A stretch of DNA of 60,850 nucleotides from JADJPL01 sp964607915 (GTDB lineage Bacteria > Bacteroidota > Bacteroidia > Chitinophagales > Saprospiraceae): assembly GCA_964607915.1 (NCBI GenBank), contig CAZSMU010000004.1, positions 1 to 60,850 on the forward strand, in the 5' to 3' direction. Position 1 is the first letter of the stretch. The number at the start of each line of letters is the position of its first letter. Below the pieces are notes generated by a model. That model was not told the DNA's origin and ran no database searches. It was given only the letters and a program-made list of their open reading frames with translations. Below are positions 10,401-19,200 of this stretch, piece after piece. A program made the position numbers and the translations under genes.

Positions 10401-10566
10401 CGTCGAGGTCGGTGACCGTACCCACCGTCGTCCCCTTGGCGAGTATGCTGGCACCGATCAGGGGTTCCCCACCGACATCCGTCACTTTACCCGTAATGGT
10501 TCTTTGCGCCCAGGCGCTGCCCACTGCGGTAAAAAACAGTACCAGCAGGAGTACACATTTTCTCAT
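7480..10566 (-). CDS. SusC/RagA-family TonB-linked outer-membrane transporter
   Basis: 1028 aa. Signal peptide 1-20 (ending AWAQ), regulatory beta-sandwich (RTITGKVTD, GEPLIGASILAKGTTVG), LSEVVVVGYGTQ, plug with PVPSVEQALQGRTSGVFVE and VESIEILKDASAGAIYGSRA, and a barrel ending IAFGLNIGF. First gene of a two-gene operon with the susD at 6108-7448. No sigma or anti-sigma gene or STN domain is present, so regulation by a trans-envelope relay is not indicated. A complete palindromic repeat (copy C) lies about 70 bases upstream of the start. Confidence 0.94.
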   Translation of the reverse strand: MRKCVLLLVLFFTAVGSAWAQRTITGKVTDVGGEPLIGASILAKGTTVGTVTDLDGGYSLGIPAGVATLVFSYTGYTTQEVTLGVSNVVDVQLDESATQLSEVVVVGYGTQIKSTLTGNIARLGGEKIENLPVPSVEQALQGRTSGVFVEAVNGKPGGAVRVRIRGASSITASNQPLYIIDGIPVTTESQNSLGAPLNPLADLNFNDVESIEILKDASAGAIYGSRAANGVVLITTKKGKQGKTKMEANFQTGFSQPTGKREFINSEEFVTLFTRAAVGAGKYEFRQGWWDTEQEGIDDYLSFVNSRFTRYSAYDESNWKNLKVNTNWQDEAFQEAVSSQASLSASGGNDRTKYFASAAWNKQEGVLIGNGFERMSARLNLDQKASERANFGINMSLSRTFTDQVSNDNAFSTPLQLVALAPLTPVRNTTAAAIRGYAPGQLFDRPVTTYYNGLIDFEEAQREVTTFRTLANGYLRYKLAKGLMLNGELGADVFNLRDNGFWGRRTFTGQGINGLGSSSYSQVVNWTSKAFLGYSESFADKHNLDLTTGMEFQKSRTDRTYVEGQEFPVDDLKTISSAADITSGTSSVTEFTFLSYFGRATYDFDRRYLLTLSGRVDGSSRFGKNSRYGFFPAVSAGWVLSEEGFLENSSAISFLKLRGSYGVTGNAAIGNFNHLGLYGAQGYNGVSGLSPSQIPNPDLEWEKTAQMDVGIDFGFLDNRINGEVDYYVKNTTDLLLDVPVPGTSGFRTQTQNVGQVQNRGVEFVLNTNNLVGAFKWNTSLNIALNKNEVIALAEGQDIIDGGDVNVVKVGEPIGVFFGAEYAGVDPANGDALWYRNKEGQERETTNDFNEAEFVALGSPIPTVIGGVTNTFMFKGFTLDFTFQGVFGNSIHNSAGRYMSCNACWFDNQTRDQMAYWDKPGDITNVPEPRLGYSNGDQNRSSRYITDGSYVRLRSANFGYEFPQSVLRRTGLSRLRLYVIGQNLLTFTKYDGWDPEVSSDAFVDNVTSGVDFYSAPQPKTIAFGLNIGF

Positions 10567-10636
10567 AATCCATACATTTTGAGTTAAAAAAATAAATCTA
10601 TCTCCGACGGACTGCCAAAGCAGCCCTCGGGCTATC

Positions 10637-10792
10637 AGACTTGTTGCGCGGGATCATCAAGGGGTCAAAAAGGTCCTTTTTCGTCCACACTATGCCTTTT
10701 TTCGGTCATATAGCCGAGGCTATACTCCCTCAAAAAGCCTTTGTATAGACAAAAACAGCCCTCCTTCCTCACTGCCCCCTCGCAGCAAGTAT
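10637..10792 (+). repeat. Dispersed palindromic repeat, copy C (long form)
   Basis: Ends AGACTTGTTGCGCGGG (10637-10652) and CCCTCGCAGCAAGTAT (10777-10792) are near-inverted copies. The inside has the family core GGTCAAAAAGGTCCTTTTT, then CCTTTTTTCGG and CTCAAAAAGCC, which can pair in a second stem flanked by GTC and GAC. Roughly three quarters of the sequence matches copy G at 56522 by eye. It lies downstream of the minus-strand gene ending at 10849 and upstream of the susC starting at 10566. Confidence 0.85.
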
Positions 10793-10848
10793 CTATTTTT
10801 TCGGCATGGTGAAACGTTAGGGAAAACAGGGTGCGGCTCCGCAACCCA

Positions 10849-11625
10849 TCAGGGTACATCCTGCTGGTTGTAAAATGCCAGCACCTGGATGAGTTCTTCG
10901 TCTGTTTTCAAGGTATTTCCCGTTTTTTCCAGGAAAGACTCTACGGCTGCCCGGCGTTTGGAAAGCAATTCCAGCAGGGCTTTCTTATTTTTTGCCTTGA
11001 CGGGCACCAAGGCATTGGAGGCGTCGCGGTAGAAGTAATTGGCTTGTTGGTAGTAGTAGGCGTTTTTATCCCCGGCAGCAACTGCGGGGTTGTACGTGGG
11101 CTTTCGCAGGTTCAAGGCGTTGAATTTGAATACTTCCACTTTACCGGACGACAGCTGTTGTACGAAGCCCTTTACTTTTTCGGGCACACCACCCGTGAAC
11201 TCCCGGGAATTGACCAGCATGGTCGGATGGGAGGCGTCGGGGGCTTTATAGACTACTTTCCGGATGGCGTTTGCTTCAATGCCCTTCACCACATCCCCCA
11301 CGACGAATTCCATGACGTGCTCGCGCAGATCCAGCCTTACGCGGTAGCCCGACACGGAGTCGGCCATCCTGGGGTCAATTTTCTTGACTATCTCCCGGTA
11401 GAAAAAGACGGTAGAATACTGGAAAGCGGTATCCAGATAGATATCCCCGAGCAGTTTGCCCGGATCTTCGTCGAGGCCATACATGAAGCGATTGCCCGTC
11501 ACATTGAAGGCGTTGATGTTGAAGTTATCTCGGACGCTTTGTTCGGCAGCGGAATTCTTCTGTTGGGCCCGGAGAGGGGCACCAAGCACGAGCAGCAGGG
11601 ATGCTGTTAGAATAGCTTTGAGCAT
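10849..11625 (-). CDS. Exported protein of unknown function
   Basis: 258 aa from ATG at 11625 (MLKAILTA). A signal peptide of about 20 residues ends in PLRAQ with no lipobox Cys, so it is probably periplasmic or secreted. The mature part contains GYRVRLDLREHVMEFVVGD, a stretch predicted as beta strands, and a C-terminal helical part with KNKKALLELLSKR. I recognise no named domain. Its layout (strands with Tyr-Tyr motifs near two thirds, then a Lys-rich helix and an acidic C-terminus) resembles the 237-aa protein at 20970-21683, suggesting one family. It has its own well-formed promoter at 11647-11678. Confidence 0.75.
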   Translation of the reverse strand: MLKAILTASLLLVLGAPLRAQQKNSAAEQSVRDNFNINAFNVTGNRFMYGLDEDPGKLLGDIYLDTAFQYSTVFFYREIVKKIDPRMADSVSGYRVRLDLREHVMEFVVGDVVKGIEANAIRKVVYKAPDASHPTMLVNSREFTGGVPEKVKGFVQQLSSGKVEVFKFNALNLRKPTYNPAVAAGDKNAYYYQQANYFYRDASNALVPVKAKNKKALLELLSKRRAAVESFLEKTGNTLKTDEELIQVLAFYNQQDVP

Positions 11626-11646
11626 GAGCAAAACAGTATATGGGAA

Positions 11647-11678
11647 CAAATATAGTCAGGAAAATTTGTGTAGTCAAA
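11647..11678 (-). promoter_or_regulatory. Bacteroidota-type promoter (TTTG-N20-TATATTTG)
   Basis: On the minus strand the -33 box TTTG (11675-11678) is followed by exactly 20 bases and the -7 box TATATTTG (11647-11654), a full match to the phylum consensus TTTG-N19-21-TAnnTTTG. The start codon of the exported protein at 11625 lies about 20 bases downstream. This is the best promoter in the window. Confidence 0.75.
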
Positions 11679-11798
11679 GTATTTGAGGAATGAATTAGGA
11701 GTATCGCCTTTAAAATTTGTGACTGTTTAGGGGTTGGGGGGAGAAGTTCCTATCATTAATAGTTACCTTTCTTTCTTCATAGCCCCCCAAAAACACCC

Positions 11799-12356
11799 TC
11801 AGCGGGTAAACACGCAGCCGATTGCTTTGGTCCGGGGGAGGGAGATTGCTTTCCCGGCGAGGTATTCGTCGAGGGCCTGGCGCAGGTACTCCTGCGTAAT
11901 GACGGTGCGGTATTTTCCCAACCCTGCAAACCAGTCGTTGATGCTCCCCCGGTAGAGCAGCTCTCCCTCGGGCGAGACCAGGAACGCCTCAGGGGTGACG
12001 TCCGTTTTTAGAGATTTGATAAGGCGGTGTGCAGGGTCAGTAGCGATGGGGAAAGTCAGTTTGTAATCGCGGATAAACGGAGGGATGAGCGTCGTATCCT
12101 CCCATTTGGTAAACACGCCGATGAACACCACTTGGGGGTACTCTGCAGCCAGGTCGGACAGGGTGCCGGCGTATTTTTGGCAGATAGGGCATTCAGTGGC
12201 CAGAGTGAGGATTACGGTCGGCTTGTCCGGAGCGAGGTCGGCTACGGAGACGGGGTGGCCACTCCCCCACTCGACCAGAGACGTTTTTTTCAGGTTCAGG
12301 TGTTGGGCGTTGAGGAGAATCGGCAGCAGAATGCCGAGCAGCAGCAGGTAGCGCAT
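11799..12356 (-). CDS. Exported redoxin (thioredoxin-fold, CPIC)
   Basis: 185 aa from ATG at 12356. Signal peptide 1-17 (ILLNAQ). The thioredoxin fold carries TECPICQKY with C56 and C59, the cis-Pro region DVTPEAFLVSPEGELLYRG, and an extended C-terminus. Its ATG is one base after the stop of the cytochrome/copper monooxygenase gene, so the two are co-transcribed and probably translationally coupled. From established knowledge, redoxin domains often occur next to or fused with cytochrome c/copper type II monooxygenase modules in Bacteroidota and Planctomycetota. The likely role is reducing thiols or supplying electrons or copper to that partner; this is inference. Confidence 0.82.
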   Translation of the reverse strand: MRYLLLLGILLPILLNAQHLNLKKTSLVEWGSGHPVSVADLAPDKPTVILTLATECPICQKYAGTLSDLAAEYPQVVFIGVFTKWEDTTLIPPFIRDYKLTFPIATDPAHRLIKSLKTDVTPEAFLVSPEGELLYRGSINDWFAGLGKYRTVITQEYLRQALDEYLAGKAISLPRTKAIGCVFTR

Positions 12357-12357
12357 C

Positions 12358-13659
12358 TCAATTTGCTTTGGGGAAAAGCTCCAGGTCTTCATCGCCCGGT
12401 TCATAATCCACATATTCGAATATCAGGTTCATCATTTCGTCAAAGGTGCCCCAGCCGGGAGTAGCAGGGCGCGGGGGGAAGTGTGGGTTGCGCGGGTTGG
12501 CGCGGGTATTGTCGTACACTGCTTCGGCATAGACGACAGAGCCCTTGGGGATTTTGACCAATTTGGGGTATTGGTAGGTCATCTGCCAGTTGAAATTCCA
12601 GTTGTCAATTTTAATCAGGTTGATCACGTCCCCGTCGGGGGTGATGGCGAAAGAGCGGAAGCTTTTACCCAACAGGTGCATGTGGGGCAGGACGGTGAGG
12701 ATGGAGATATCGGTAGGCACCAGAGGGGAGCGCATGTAGAACGTTATCGTTTCGTCGGGGGGGATGAGAAAGGGTTGGTTCATGATCCAGCCTTCGTCGA
12801 GGATAAAATTCTTTACTTCGCGGCGGGGTTTTTCTTTGGTCAGATAGACCAATACGCTCGACTGGTCGGTTTCCGGTTTGGATACCGGGGAGTAGTGCAT
12901 ATTGATCAATAGGTCGCTGTCTTTGTTGAATTTTTTTCCCATCCCTTCCGGGTACAGGTTCAGGAAGTTGCCCGGCACCCAGCCGTGCCAGAAATAGCTG
13001 GCCAGGGCGACCCCGATATTGGTTTTGGGCATGACTTTATCGCTGACCTCTGCGCCGTTGTCGGCGCGGAAGCGGTGGGTCGTATCCAGCATGACGCGGG
13101 AGTGGTGGGCCATTTTCAGGTTGCCGGGGCGGAAATCAATGCCGCGCACATAGTACTCCTGCTGGGTATGGGTGGGGATGATGAACAGGCGGAACTGCTC
13201 CTTGCCGTCACCTGGAGCGGTGAAGGGCGGGTCCATAGTAAAGACGAAGTCGGGTTTAGGGTATACCGGTTTGGGATATGCCGATGTGACCCGGGGTTCT
13301 TTCCCCTTTTTGGCGCCCCCGTCCACCCAGGCGGCGATGCGCTGAATTTCTTCCTGGGTCAGGATTCGTTCGTTTTGAAAATGGCGGAACTCCGGGTCGG
13401 CAAACCAGGGGGGCATATAGCGAGATTCCGTGACCATTTTGATAAAATCAGCCCGTTTGAAGACATCTTCATACGTTTCCAGAGAAAAGGGGGCGGCTTC
13501 TCCTGTCCGGTGACAGGGCAGGCAGTTCTTTTGTAGAATGGGCTGGATATCCTGGTAATACGTAGGTGCCTGGGCGAATCCGGAAAGGGGGATTAGCAGG
13601 GCCGCCAGGCGTGAAGCCCGGGCGAGGAGGCCCGTGACATGCGTTGCGATAGGCATCAT
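12358..13659 (-). CDS. Cytochrome c / copper type II (PHM-like) monooxygenase-like protein
   Basis: 433 aa from the tandem ATGs at 13659/13656. After a hydrophobic N-terminus (ending PLSGFAQ) comes a one-haem cytochrome c domain with C46-L-P-C49-H50 and a probable axial Met in SRYMPPW (M82). Residues 140-433 resemble the peptidylglycine-hydroxylating monooxygenase fold of ascorbate-dependent type II copper enzymes: candidate copper ligands are H185/H186 (KMAHHSRVM), H255 (NMHYSP), and H326/H328 (LPHMHLLGKSF), with the HMH triad as in that family. It would be a periplasmic oxygenase or electron-transfer protein of unknown substrate. A TATCTTTG -7 box lies at 13680-13687. First gene of a pair with the CPIC redoxin. 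Confidence 0.85.
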   Translation of the reverse strand: MMPIATHVTGLLARASRLAALLIPLSGFAQAPTYYQDIQPILQKNCLPCHRTGEAAPFSLETYEDVFKRADFIKMVTESRYMPPWFADPEFRHFQNERILTQEEIQRIAAWVDGGAKKGKEPRVTSAYPKPVYPKPDFVFTMDPPFTAPGDGKEQFRLFIIPTHTQQEYYVRGIDFRPGNLKMAHHSRVMLDTTHRFRADNGAEVSDKVMPKTNIGVALASYFWHGWVPGNFLNLYPEGMGKKFNKDSDLLINMHYSPVSKPETDQSSVLVYLTKEKPRREVKNFILDEGWIMNQPFLIPPDETITFYMRSPLVPTDISILTVLPHMHLLGKSFRSFAITPDGDVINLIKIDNWNFNWQMTYQYPKLVKIPKGSVVYAEAVYDNTRANPRNPHFPPRPATPGWGTFDEMMNLIFEYVDYEPGDEDLELFPKAN

Positions 13660-13679
13660 GGCAAAACTACATTTATTGC

Positions 13680-13687
13680 CAAAGATA
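13680..13687 (-). promoter_or_regulatory. Putative -7 box (TATCTTTG) of the copper monooxygenase operon
   Basis: Minus-strand TATCTTTG matches TAnnTTTG and lies 21 bases before the ATG at 13659. The -33 region has only a TTTTC at a short distance, so the match is partial. Confidence 0.5.
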
Positions 13688-13751
13688 GGGCAGAATTTCA
13701 GGAAAACGGAAAAGGAGGGGTAAAAAGGAAGATACAAAAAGCGGGGCCCTC

Positions 13752-13790
13752 AAAAAAAGTGCGGCGCCCCGGGATGTCCAGGACGCCGCA
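13752..13790 (-). terminator. Rho-independent-type terminator
   Basis: On the minus strand, stem TGCGGCG/CGCCGCA (13784-13790 with 13760-13766) has a GC-rich loop and is followed by CTTTTTTTG (13759-13751). It lies about 50 bases after the stop of the lipoprotein gene at 13843 and so ends the susC-susD-lipoprotein operon. Confidence 0.8.
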
Positions 13791-13842
13791 TCAAAAGGTA
13801 TGGATTATAAGGTGTCGTTAGCCGTTAGGCACGAAGGGCGGC

Positions 13843-14451
13843 TTATTTCGCTGCCCAGCTCAGGCTGCAGTTTGCGCCCGGGAATTCGAGGCAGACGGAG
13901 TCCGACCAGCTGTCGAAGAAGCGGCCGTCTGCTGTGGTGAATGCCCAGGTAATCCGGAAACCATCGTTGGTCGTGAAGCGGCTGGCAGCGGTGCGCGCTG
14001 CGTTGGCGAACACGTCCACGCTGCCCGTGCCGTAGTTGAACTTGTTCGCTTTGAACAGTTCATATACCTGGGCGGGCGAAATCGTGAAGCTGGCCGCTTT
14101 GCGGTTGGCCGGCACGTTGCTGCCTTCGATGGTAACGATGCGCTTGGTGCCATGGTTGGCCGTACGCGGGTTCCTTTCCGGGTCGATGTACTTCTCCGTA
14201 TAGGTCACGAACACTTCCATTTTAGTGACCGTGTTCTTGCTGTCTATGGATACCCACTGCAGGTCGAATTTGACCGGCGTGTTCATGTCCCCCACTTTGA
14301 AGCTGGTCGGCGAGCCCGAGGAGAAAGCTCCGAGGCCGTGTACCGCCGTTTCCGGCTCGAGGTAGGGGTTGAGATCCGGGTCTTCGCAGGAGGTGAAAGG
14401 GAGCATCAACCCTGCAAAGGCCAGATATAAGAGATACTTTAACTTATTCAT
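13843..14451 (-). CDS. Lipoprotein of a SusCD locus, unknown function
   Basis: 202 aa. Lipoprotein signal with C22 (LPFTSCEDPD). The mature part is predicted mostly beta, with KFDLQWVSIDSKNTVTKMEVFVTYTEKY and a C-terminal SDSVCLEFPGANCSLSW containing two Cys. It is the third gene of the operon susC (19581)-susD (16189)-this, starting 46 bases after susD. By position it resembles the SusE/SusF-type accessory surface lipoproteins that bind ligand outside the cell, but I recognise no specific domain. A clear terminator follows. Confidence 0.8.
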   Translation of the reverse strand: MNKLKYLLYLAFAGLMLPFTSCEDPDLNPYLEPETAVHGLGAFSSGSPTSFKVGDMNTPVKFDLQWVSIDSKNTVTKMEVFVTYTEKYIDPERNPRTANHGTKRIVTIEGSNVPANRKAASFTISPAQVYELFKANKFNYGTGSVDVFANAARTAASRFTTNDGFRITWAFTTADGRFFDSWSDSVCLEFPGANCSLSWAAK

Positions 14452-14497
14452 AGTTCAGAATCTTTTAGTTGAACAAGGGATAAACCCCTTTGCAAAA

Positions 14498-16189
14498 TTA
14501 TTTGTCCCAGAAAATCGGATCGCGGTCGTAGATTACCGTTTTGTAGTTAGACGCATTCGGGTTGAGCGTCAGCTCTTCCTGCGGATACGGATAACGGAGC
14601 GGGAACTTGCGCGGTGCGAACAGCGGATCCTGGAGCGTATTGGGCAGACCAGTACGGCGGAAGAGGTTGTACACATCGATACCAGTTCCCCAGCTCGAGA
14701 ACCACAACTGCTTGGCGACCACGTTCAACTTGGCGTTGGCAGTCGTCGCGCCATCGTAGCGGGCCATCCACTTGGCTACATACGAATCGGTATTGAGCAC
14801 ACGGCCGTCGGGCAGGGTGATCGGGGGCGCTACGGCATTGGCGTCGCGGCTGCGGCCGAAGTCAACTACCTTCTTGATGTGGTCGCGGATGGCCTTTTCG
14901 AAGAGCGCGCGGGCATCGCCGGCTACCCCGAGGGCCAGGATGGCCTCGATTTGGTAGTAGAGCGCATGTACGTGCGTGATCATCGGCTGTACACCGCCCC
15001 CCGGGGCGCGGTTGGCACCCGTCAGGCTGGCTGCGTTGTCGTAGTAGCCACCGCAGGGATAGACGCCGGGAACCGTACGGAGGTCGCCGTCGAGCGGAAC
15101 GCCGGAGGGGTCTCCCCGGTCGCGGCCGAACATACCAGCCATATAGGTCTTGGCGGCTGCCGTGTACGGGATATTCTGGCTCGTGTACAGGCGCTCCTGT
15201 ACTACAGGGCTCAGCGCGAAGTAGCCAATCAGGCAGGCTGCCTGGGAGCAGGGCGTCGTGTTGCGCTGCGACGGGTCGTTCTGGTCGAGGACGACGGCCG
15301 TCTGGCGCTTGAAGTAGTACGGGAAGCGCGGGTCACCGTCCTCCAGCATTTCCAGCATGATCTGGTGCAGGATGTAGGTAAAGCCGTTGGGGCCCGTGTA
15401 CGAAGACTGATACCAGGGGTGGCGGTTGTCGGGCGTCACGATGCGGCTGTAGCCGAAGCTGAAGTCGTCTGCATCAGCGGCGATCAGGTTAGCAGGTGTG
15501 GCCATGAGGGCTTCGATACCCGACTTAGCTGCAGCCGAGTTCACGAGGCGCGTGTTGAGCAACAGGCGCATTTTCAGCGTGCGGCCGAACTTTGCCCAGC
15601 GGGCAGCGCTACCGCCATAGATGACGTCGCCGCCGACGGCTACCGGCACGCGGGTGCTGGTCACGTTGGCAATACCCTGGTCTACGAGTTTGAGACACTC
15701 AGCATAGATAGCCTCATCGTCGTCGAATTTCGGGTTTTTGATAACGCCCGAAGCGTCATCCCCGCGGAGAGCTTCCGAGAAGGGGATATCGCCGAAGAAG
15801 TCCACCATGTTGGTATAGAGGTAGGCCTTCAGCAACTGGGCGATGCCGAGGTACTGGGGGCTACCGCTGTCGCCCGTATTCGTCTGAATGATACCTTCGA
15901 TATCTTTCAAGACGCTCGAATACGCGGTGGACCAGGTGCCGTTGAAGGCCGACTGGCCGATCTGCCAGCTGTCGTAGTTGCCGATCATGCCCATGAAGCC
16001 CATCGCATTGCTGCTGTAGCCGTTGATGTGGTAGGCCATCTGCCGCTGGATATTGGTCAGCAGCAGGTTGGGCGAGGTGGTCTGAGGGTTGTTGGGATCT
16101 ACGTTGATGTCCAGGTCGAACATATCCCCGCAACTGCTCAGCGCGAATACCAGGGCGAAAGCCCATAGCAGTTTGAATTTATATTTCAT
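14498..16189 (-). CDS. SusD-like (SusD-like_2 type) lipoprotein
   Basis: 563 aa from ATG at 16189. Lipobox at C20 (VFALSSCGD). The start of the mature protein, DINVDPNNPQTTSPNLLLTN, and the mid-section GGSAARWAKFGRTLKMRLLL are typical of the SusD-like_2 subgroup rather than classical SusD. The C-terminal part has EELTLNPNASNYKTV. It is the nutrient-capturing lid of the susC at 16267-19581, which ends 77 bases upstream. An alternative in-frame ATG at 16198 adds only three residues. Confidence 0.9.
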   Translation of the reverse strand: MKYKFKLLWAFALVFALSSCGDMFDLDINVDPNNPQTTSPNLLLTNIQRQMAYHINGYSSNAMGFMGMIGNYDSWQIGQSAFNGTWSTAYSSVLKDIEGIIQTNTGDSGSPQYLGIAQLLKAYLYTNMVDFFGDIPFSEALRGDDASGVIKNPKFDDDEAIYAECLKLVDQGIANVTSTRVPVAVGGDVIYGGSAARWAKFGRTLKMRLLLNTRLVNSAAAKSGIEALMATPANLIAADADDFSFGYSRIVTPDNRHPWYQSSYTGPNGFTYILHQIMLEMLEDGDPRFPYYFKRQTAVVLDQNDPSQRNTTPCSQAACLIGYFALSPVVQERLYTSQNIPYTAAAKTYMAGMFGRDRGDPSGVPLDGDLRTVPGVYPCGGYYDNAASLTGANRAPGGGVQPMITHVHALYYQIEAILALGVAGDARALFEKAIRDHIKKVVDFGRSRDANAVAPPITLPDGRVLNTDSYVAKWMARYDGATTANAKLNVVAKQLWFSSWGTGIDVYNLFRRTGLPNTLQDPLFAPRKFPLRYPYPQEELTLNPNASNYKTVIYDRDPIFWDK

Positions 16190-16266
16190 GTCGAACATGC
16201 TTTTTTAAATGAATAATCTATTGCGTTTTTGCGGTTTGCGAAAACACCGTAGTTTTTCAATGCGCC

Positions 16267-19200
16267 TTAGAAGGAAACGGACAGGTTCACCCCGTAGCGA
16301 CGCGTCGTCGGGTATGCGCCGTATTCGAAGCCTTGTACGTTCGAGTTCGCGCCTTCTGCGAGGACTTCCGGATCCTGGTTCACCCCTGCGAGGATGTTCG
16401 GGGCACGCCACCAGAGGTTACGGCCGGATACCGACAGGCGGGCAGAGCCGAAGGGCGTCTTTGCCAGCATCTTCTTGGAGAACGTATAGCCGAGGGAGAC
16501 TTCGCGCAGGCGGATGGAGGTCACGTCGAAGACGTTCGTCTCGTCTGCCCCATAGGAGCCGAAGCCGTTCGAGAAGTGGTAGTCGAAGGCCGTGATGCCC
16601 GTCGTGTTGCGGATATAGTTGCCTTTTTCGTCTTTGACGGCTTCGAAGGTCTGGTTGTCGCCGTAAACCCCCGGGATGACGCGGAGCGGTTCGCGGTTTT
16701 CCGTTTGCGGCAACTGACCGCGGAGCAGCAGGGAGCCTGCCGTCGTCAGGTACATGTCGCCACCCTGGCGCCAGTCAATCAACGCGTTCAGGTTGAAACC
16801 TTTGAAGGAGAAGTTGTTGATGAAGCTGAAGAGGAAATCCGGGTTCGGGTCGCCGATAATTTGCAGGTCGGGCAGGAGGATGGTCGTACCCAGCGTCTTG
16901 TCGATCAGGATATCGCCTTCCGGCGTGCGGGCGTTCTTGTCGCCGAAGATCTGGCCGTAGGGATAGCCCGTGCGGTGGATCGTACCACCACCCCCACCGG
17001 TAAGACCACCGATGAAGATGTCGCCGCCTTCGCCAGCGTCCACGATGAGGGAGCGGATGCGCGTGAAGTTGACCGTCGTATTCCACTCGAGGCCGCTTGC
17101 CGTTTTCAGGGGCACGAGGTTGAGCGATACTTCAATCCCTTTGTTGTCAATTTGACCTGCGTTCACAACTGCTTCCGTAAAGCCAGAAGAGCTGGGCACC
17201 TGGGCTGCTGTGATTTGGTCGGTGGATTTGCGGTAGAAGTAGGTGAAGTCAATACCTACCCGGTTGCGGAAGAAGCGCAGGTCGGCACCGAATTCGAGCT
17301 CGGTGGTCAACTCGTTCACCAGGTTGGCGTTGCCGAGGCGGTCGCCGAGGGTAGCGCGGTTCAAGATGGAGCCAGCGCCCGTCGTAAACGGTGCGCTCAG
17401 GAAATAAGGCGTAGCCGTGGCATAGGCAAAAGCTTCGTTGCCCACCTGAGTCCATGCAGCGCGGATTTTGCCATAGCCGAGGAAGTTGCTCACCAGGCCG
17501 AAGGCGTCGGTGAACACGAAGGAGGTATTCACGCCCGGGTAGAAGAAGCTGCGGTTGGCGGCGGGCAGCGTGGAAGACCAGTCGTTGCGCGCGGTGATAC
17601 CCAGGTAGAGGTAGTTCTTATAGCCGAGCTGGAGGTCGCCATAGCCTGCGTAGAAGCGCTGCTTGCGGCGGAATTCGCGGGAGAGCTGTACGGCGGTAGC
17701 GTTCGTCGTCAGCAAGGTCGGCGTGATGACCTGGTCGCCTACGACGTAGTTCGACTTGTACTCGCGCTGGTTCCAGTTGAAACCACCGATGAGGCGGAAG
17801 TCGAGGTCGTCGGTGATGTTTTTGGTAGCCGTGAACAGGTAGTTCAGGTCAATTTCCTGGTTCGACACGTCGTTAGTCCAGACTTCGCCGTCGGGGTCGG
17901 CCACGCCACCCGGGCGCTCGACGCTCTTCTGGGAGTCGTGGTAGGTGTTCATACCCCCACGGGCTGTGAAGCTCAGCCAGGGCAGTACTTCGTAGCTCAG
18001 GGCGATGTTGCCATAGACGCGGTTCACGTTGCTGGAGTAGCGGTTGTTCTTCACGAGCCAGCGCGGGCTGTCGAGTGCGCGGTAGAACACGTTATCGCCC
18101 GTCGTCGGGTTTTCGAACGGATAGGGGATGCCTTCGGGGTTTTGCTCCATCATGTCGAAGTTACGCGGGAGGAAGAACAGACGCGTAAAGATGGAACCAT
18201 CCGAAGTACCGGAGAAGTTACCGCCGAAGATAGAGCCGGCCGTCGGCGGAGTGGCCTGGGTCGTGTTGACGTAGGTCACGTTACCGTTGACCAGAAGGCC
18301 GTTGCTCAGCTTGGCATTACCGCCGAAGCTCAGCGAGGTACGCCCGGCCTCAGAGTTGGGCACGATACCCTCGTTGCTCATGCGGGAGACCACAGCGCTC
18401 AAAGAGCCCTCTTTACCACCAGCAGCGATGTTGAGGGAGTTTTCAAAGAGGCTGCCATCCTGGAAGAAGGGGCCTACGATATCGTACGGGCGGTAGGGCA
18501 CCGGCTTAGCCCGCAGTACGCTCGGGTTGCCCGGTGTGGGCTCCATCAGGTTGGGGAACACGCTCGGGAAGCGCGGGCCGGCGAAACCGCCGGAGACCAG
18601 CGGGTGCGGTACCGTTCCTTCCGGGTAGCCCGGCACGATGGTCTTGGAGTAGTTGGTGCCGTACGTGGAGTTCAGGCGATCTACGTGCTCAGCGAAGGGG
18701 TTGCCCCAGTTGCCGATGAAACCGCCGTTATAGACCTGGTTGGAGCCCTGGCCATACACGTTTTGGTACTCGGGGATACCAGAGATCTGCTCGAGCTGGT
18801 AGGAAGAGTTGTAGGTTACTTCCAGGCCTTTGCGCGCATTTTTGCCACCCGTTTTCGTCGTGATCACGACGACGCCGTTGGTGGCGCGGGAGCCGTAGAG
18901 GGCAGCAGCAGCAGCACCCTTCAGGATGGTCATGGACTCGATGTTGTTCGGATCGAGGTCAAAACCGCGGCTGGAGGTCTGGTTGCCGGAGCCGGAGCCC
19001 CGTGCGCTGTTGACCGAGTTGTCGAAGGGGATACCGTCCACGACGAACAGCGGCTGCGTGTTGCCGGTCAGCGAGGAGAAGCCGCGGATGTTGATCTTGG
19101 TGGACTGGCCCGGGCCACCCCCTGCACCCGAGATGGATACACCGGGGATTTTGCCGGCAGCGGCGCGCACCGGATCCACTTCCGACTTCTGCAGCAGGTC

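Noticed and set aside
11734..11790. TTGGGGGG/CCCCCCAA inverted repeat as terminator of the redoxin gene
   Set aside because: The loop is 41 bases and there is no T-run on the minus strand; too weak to call.
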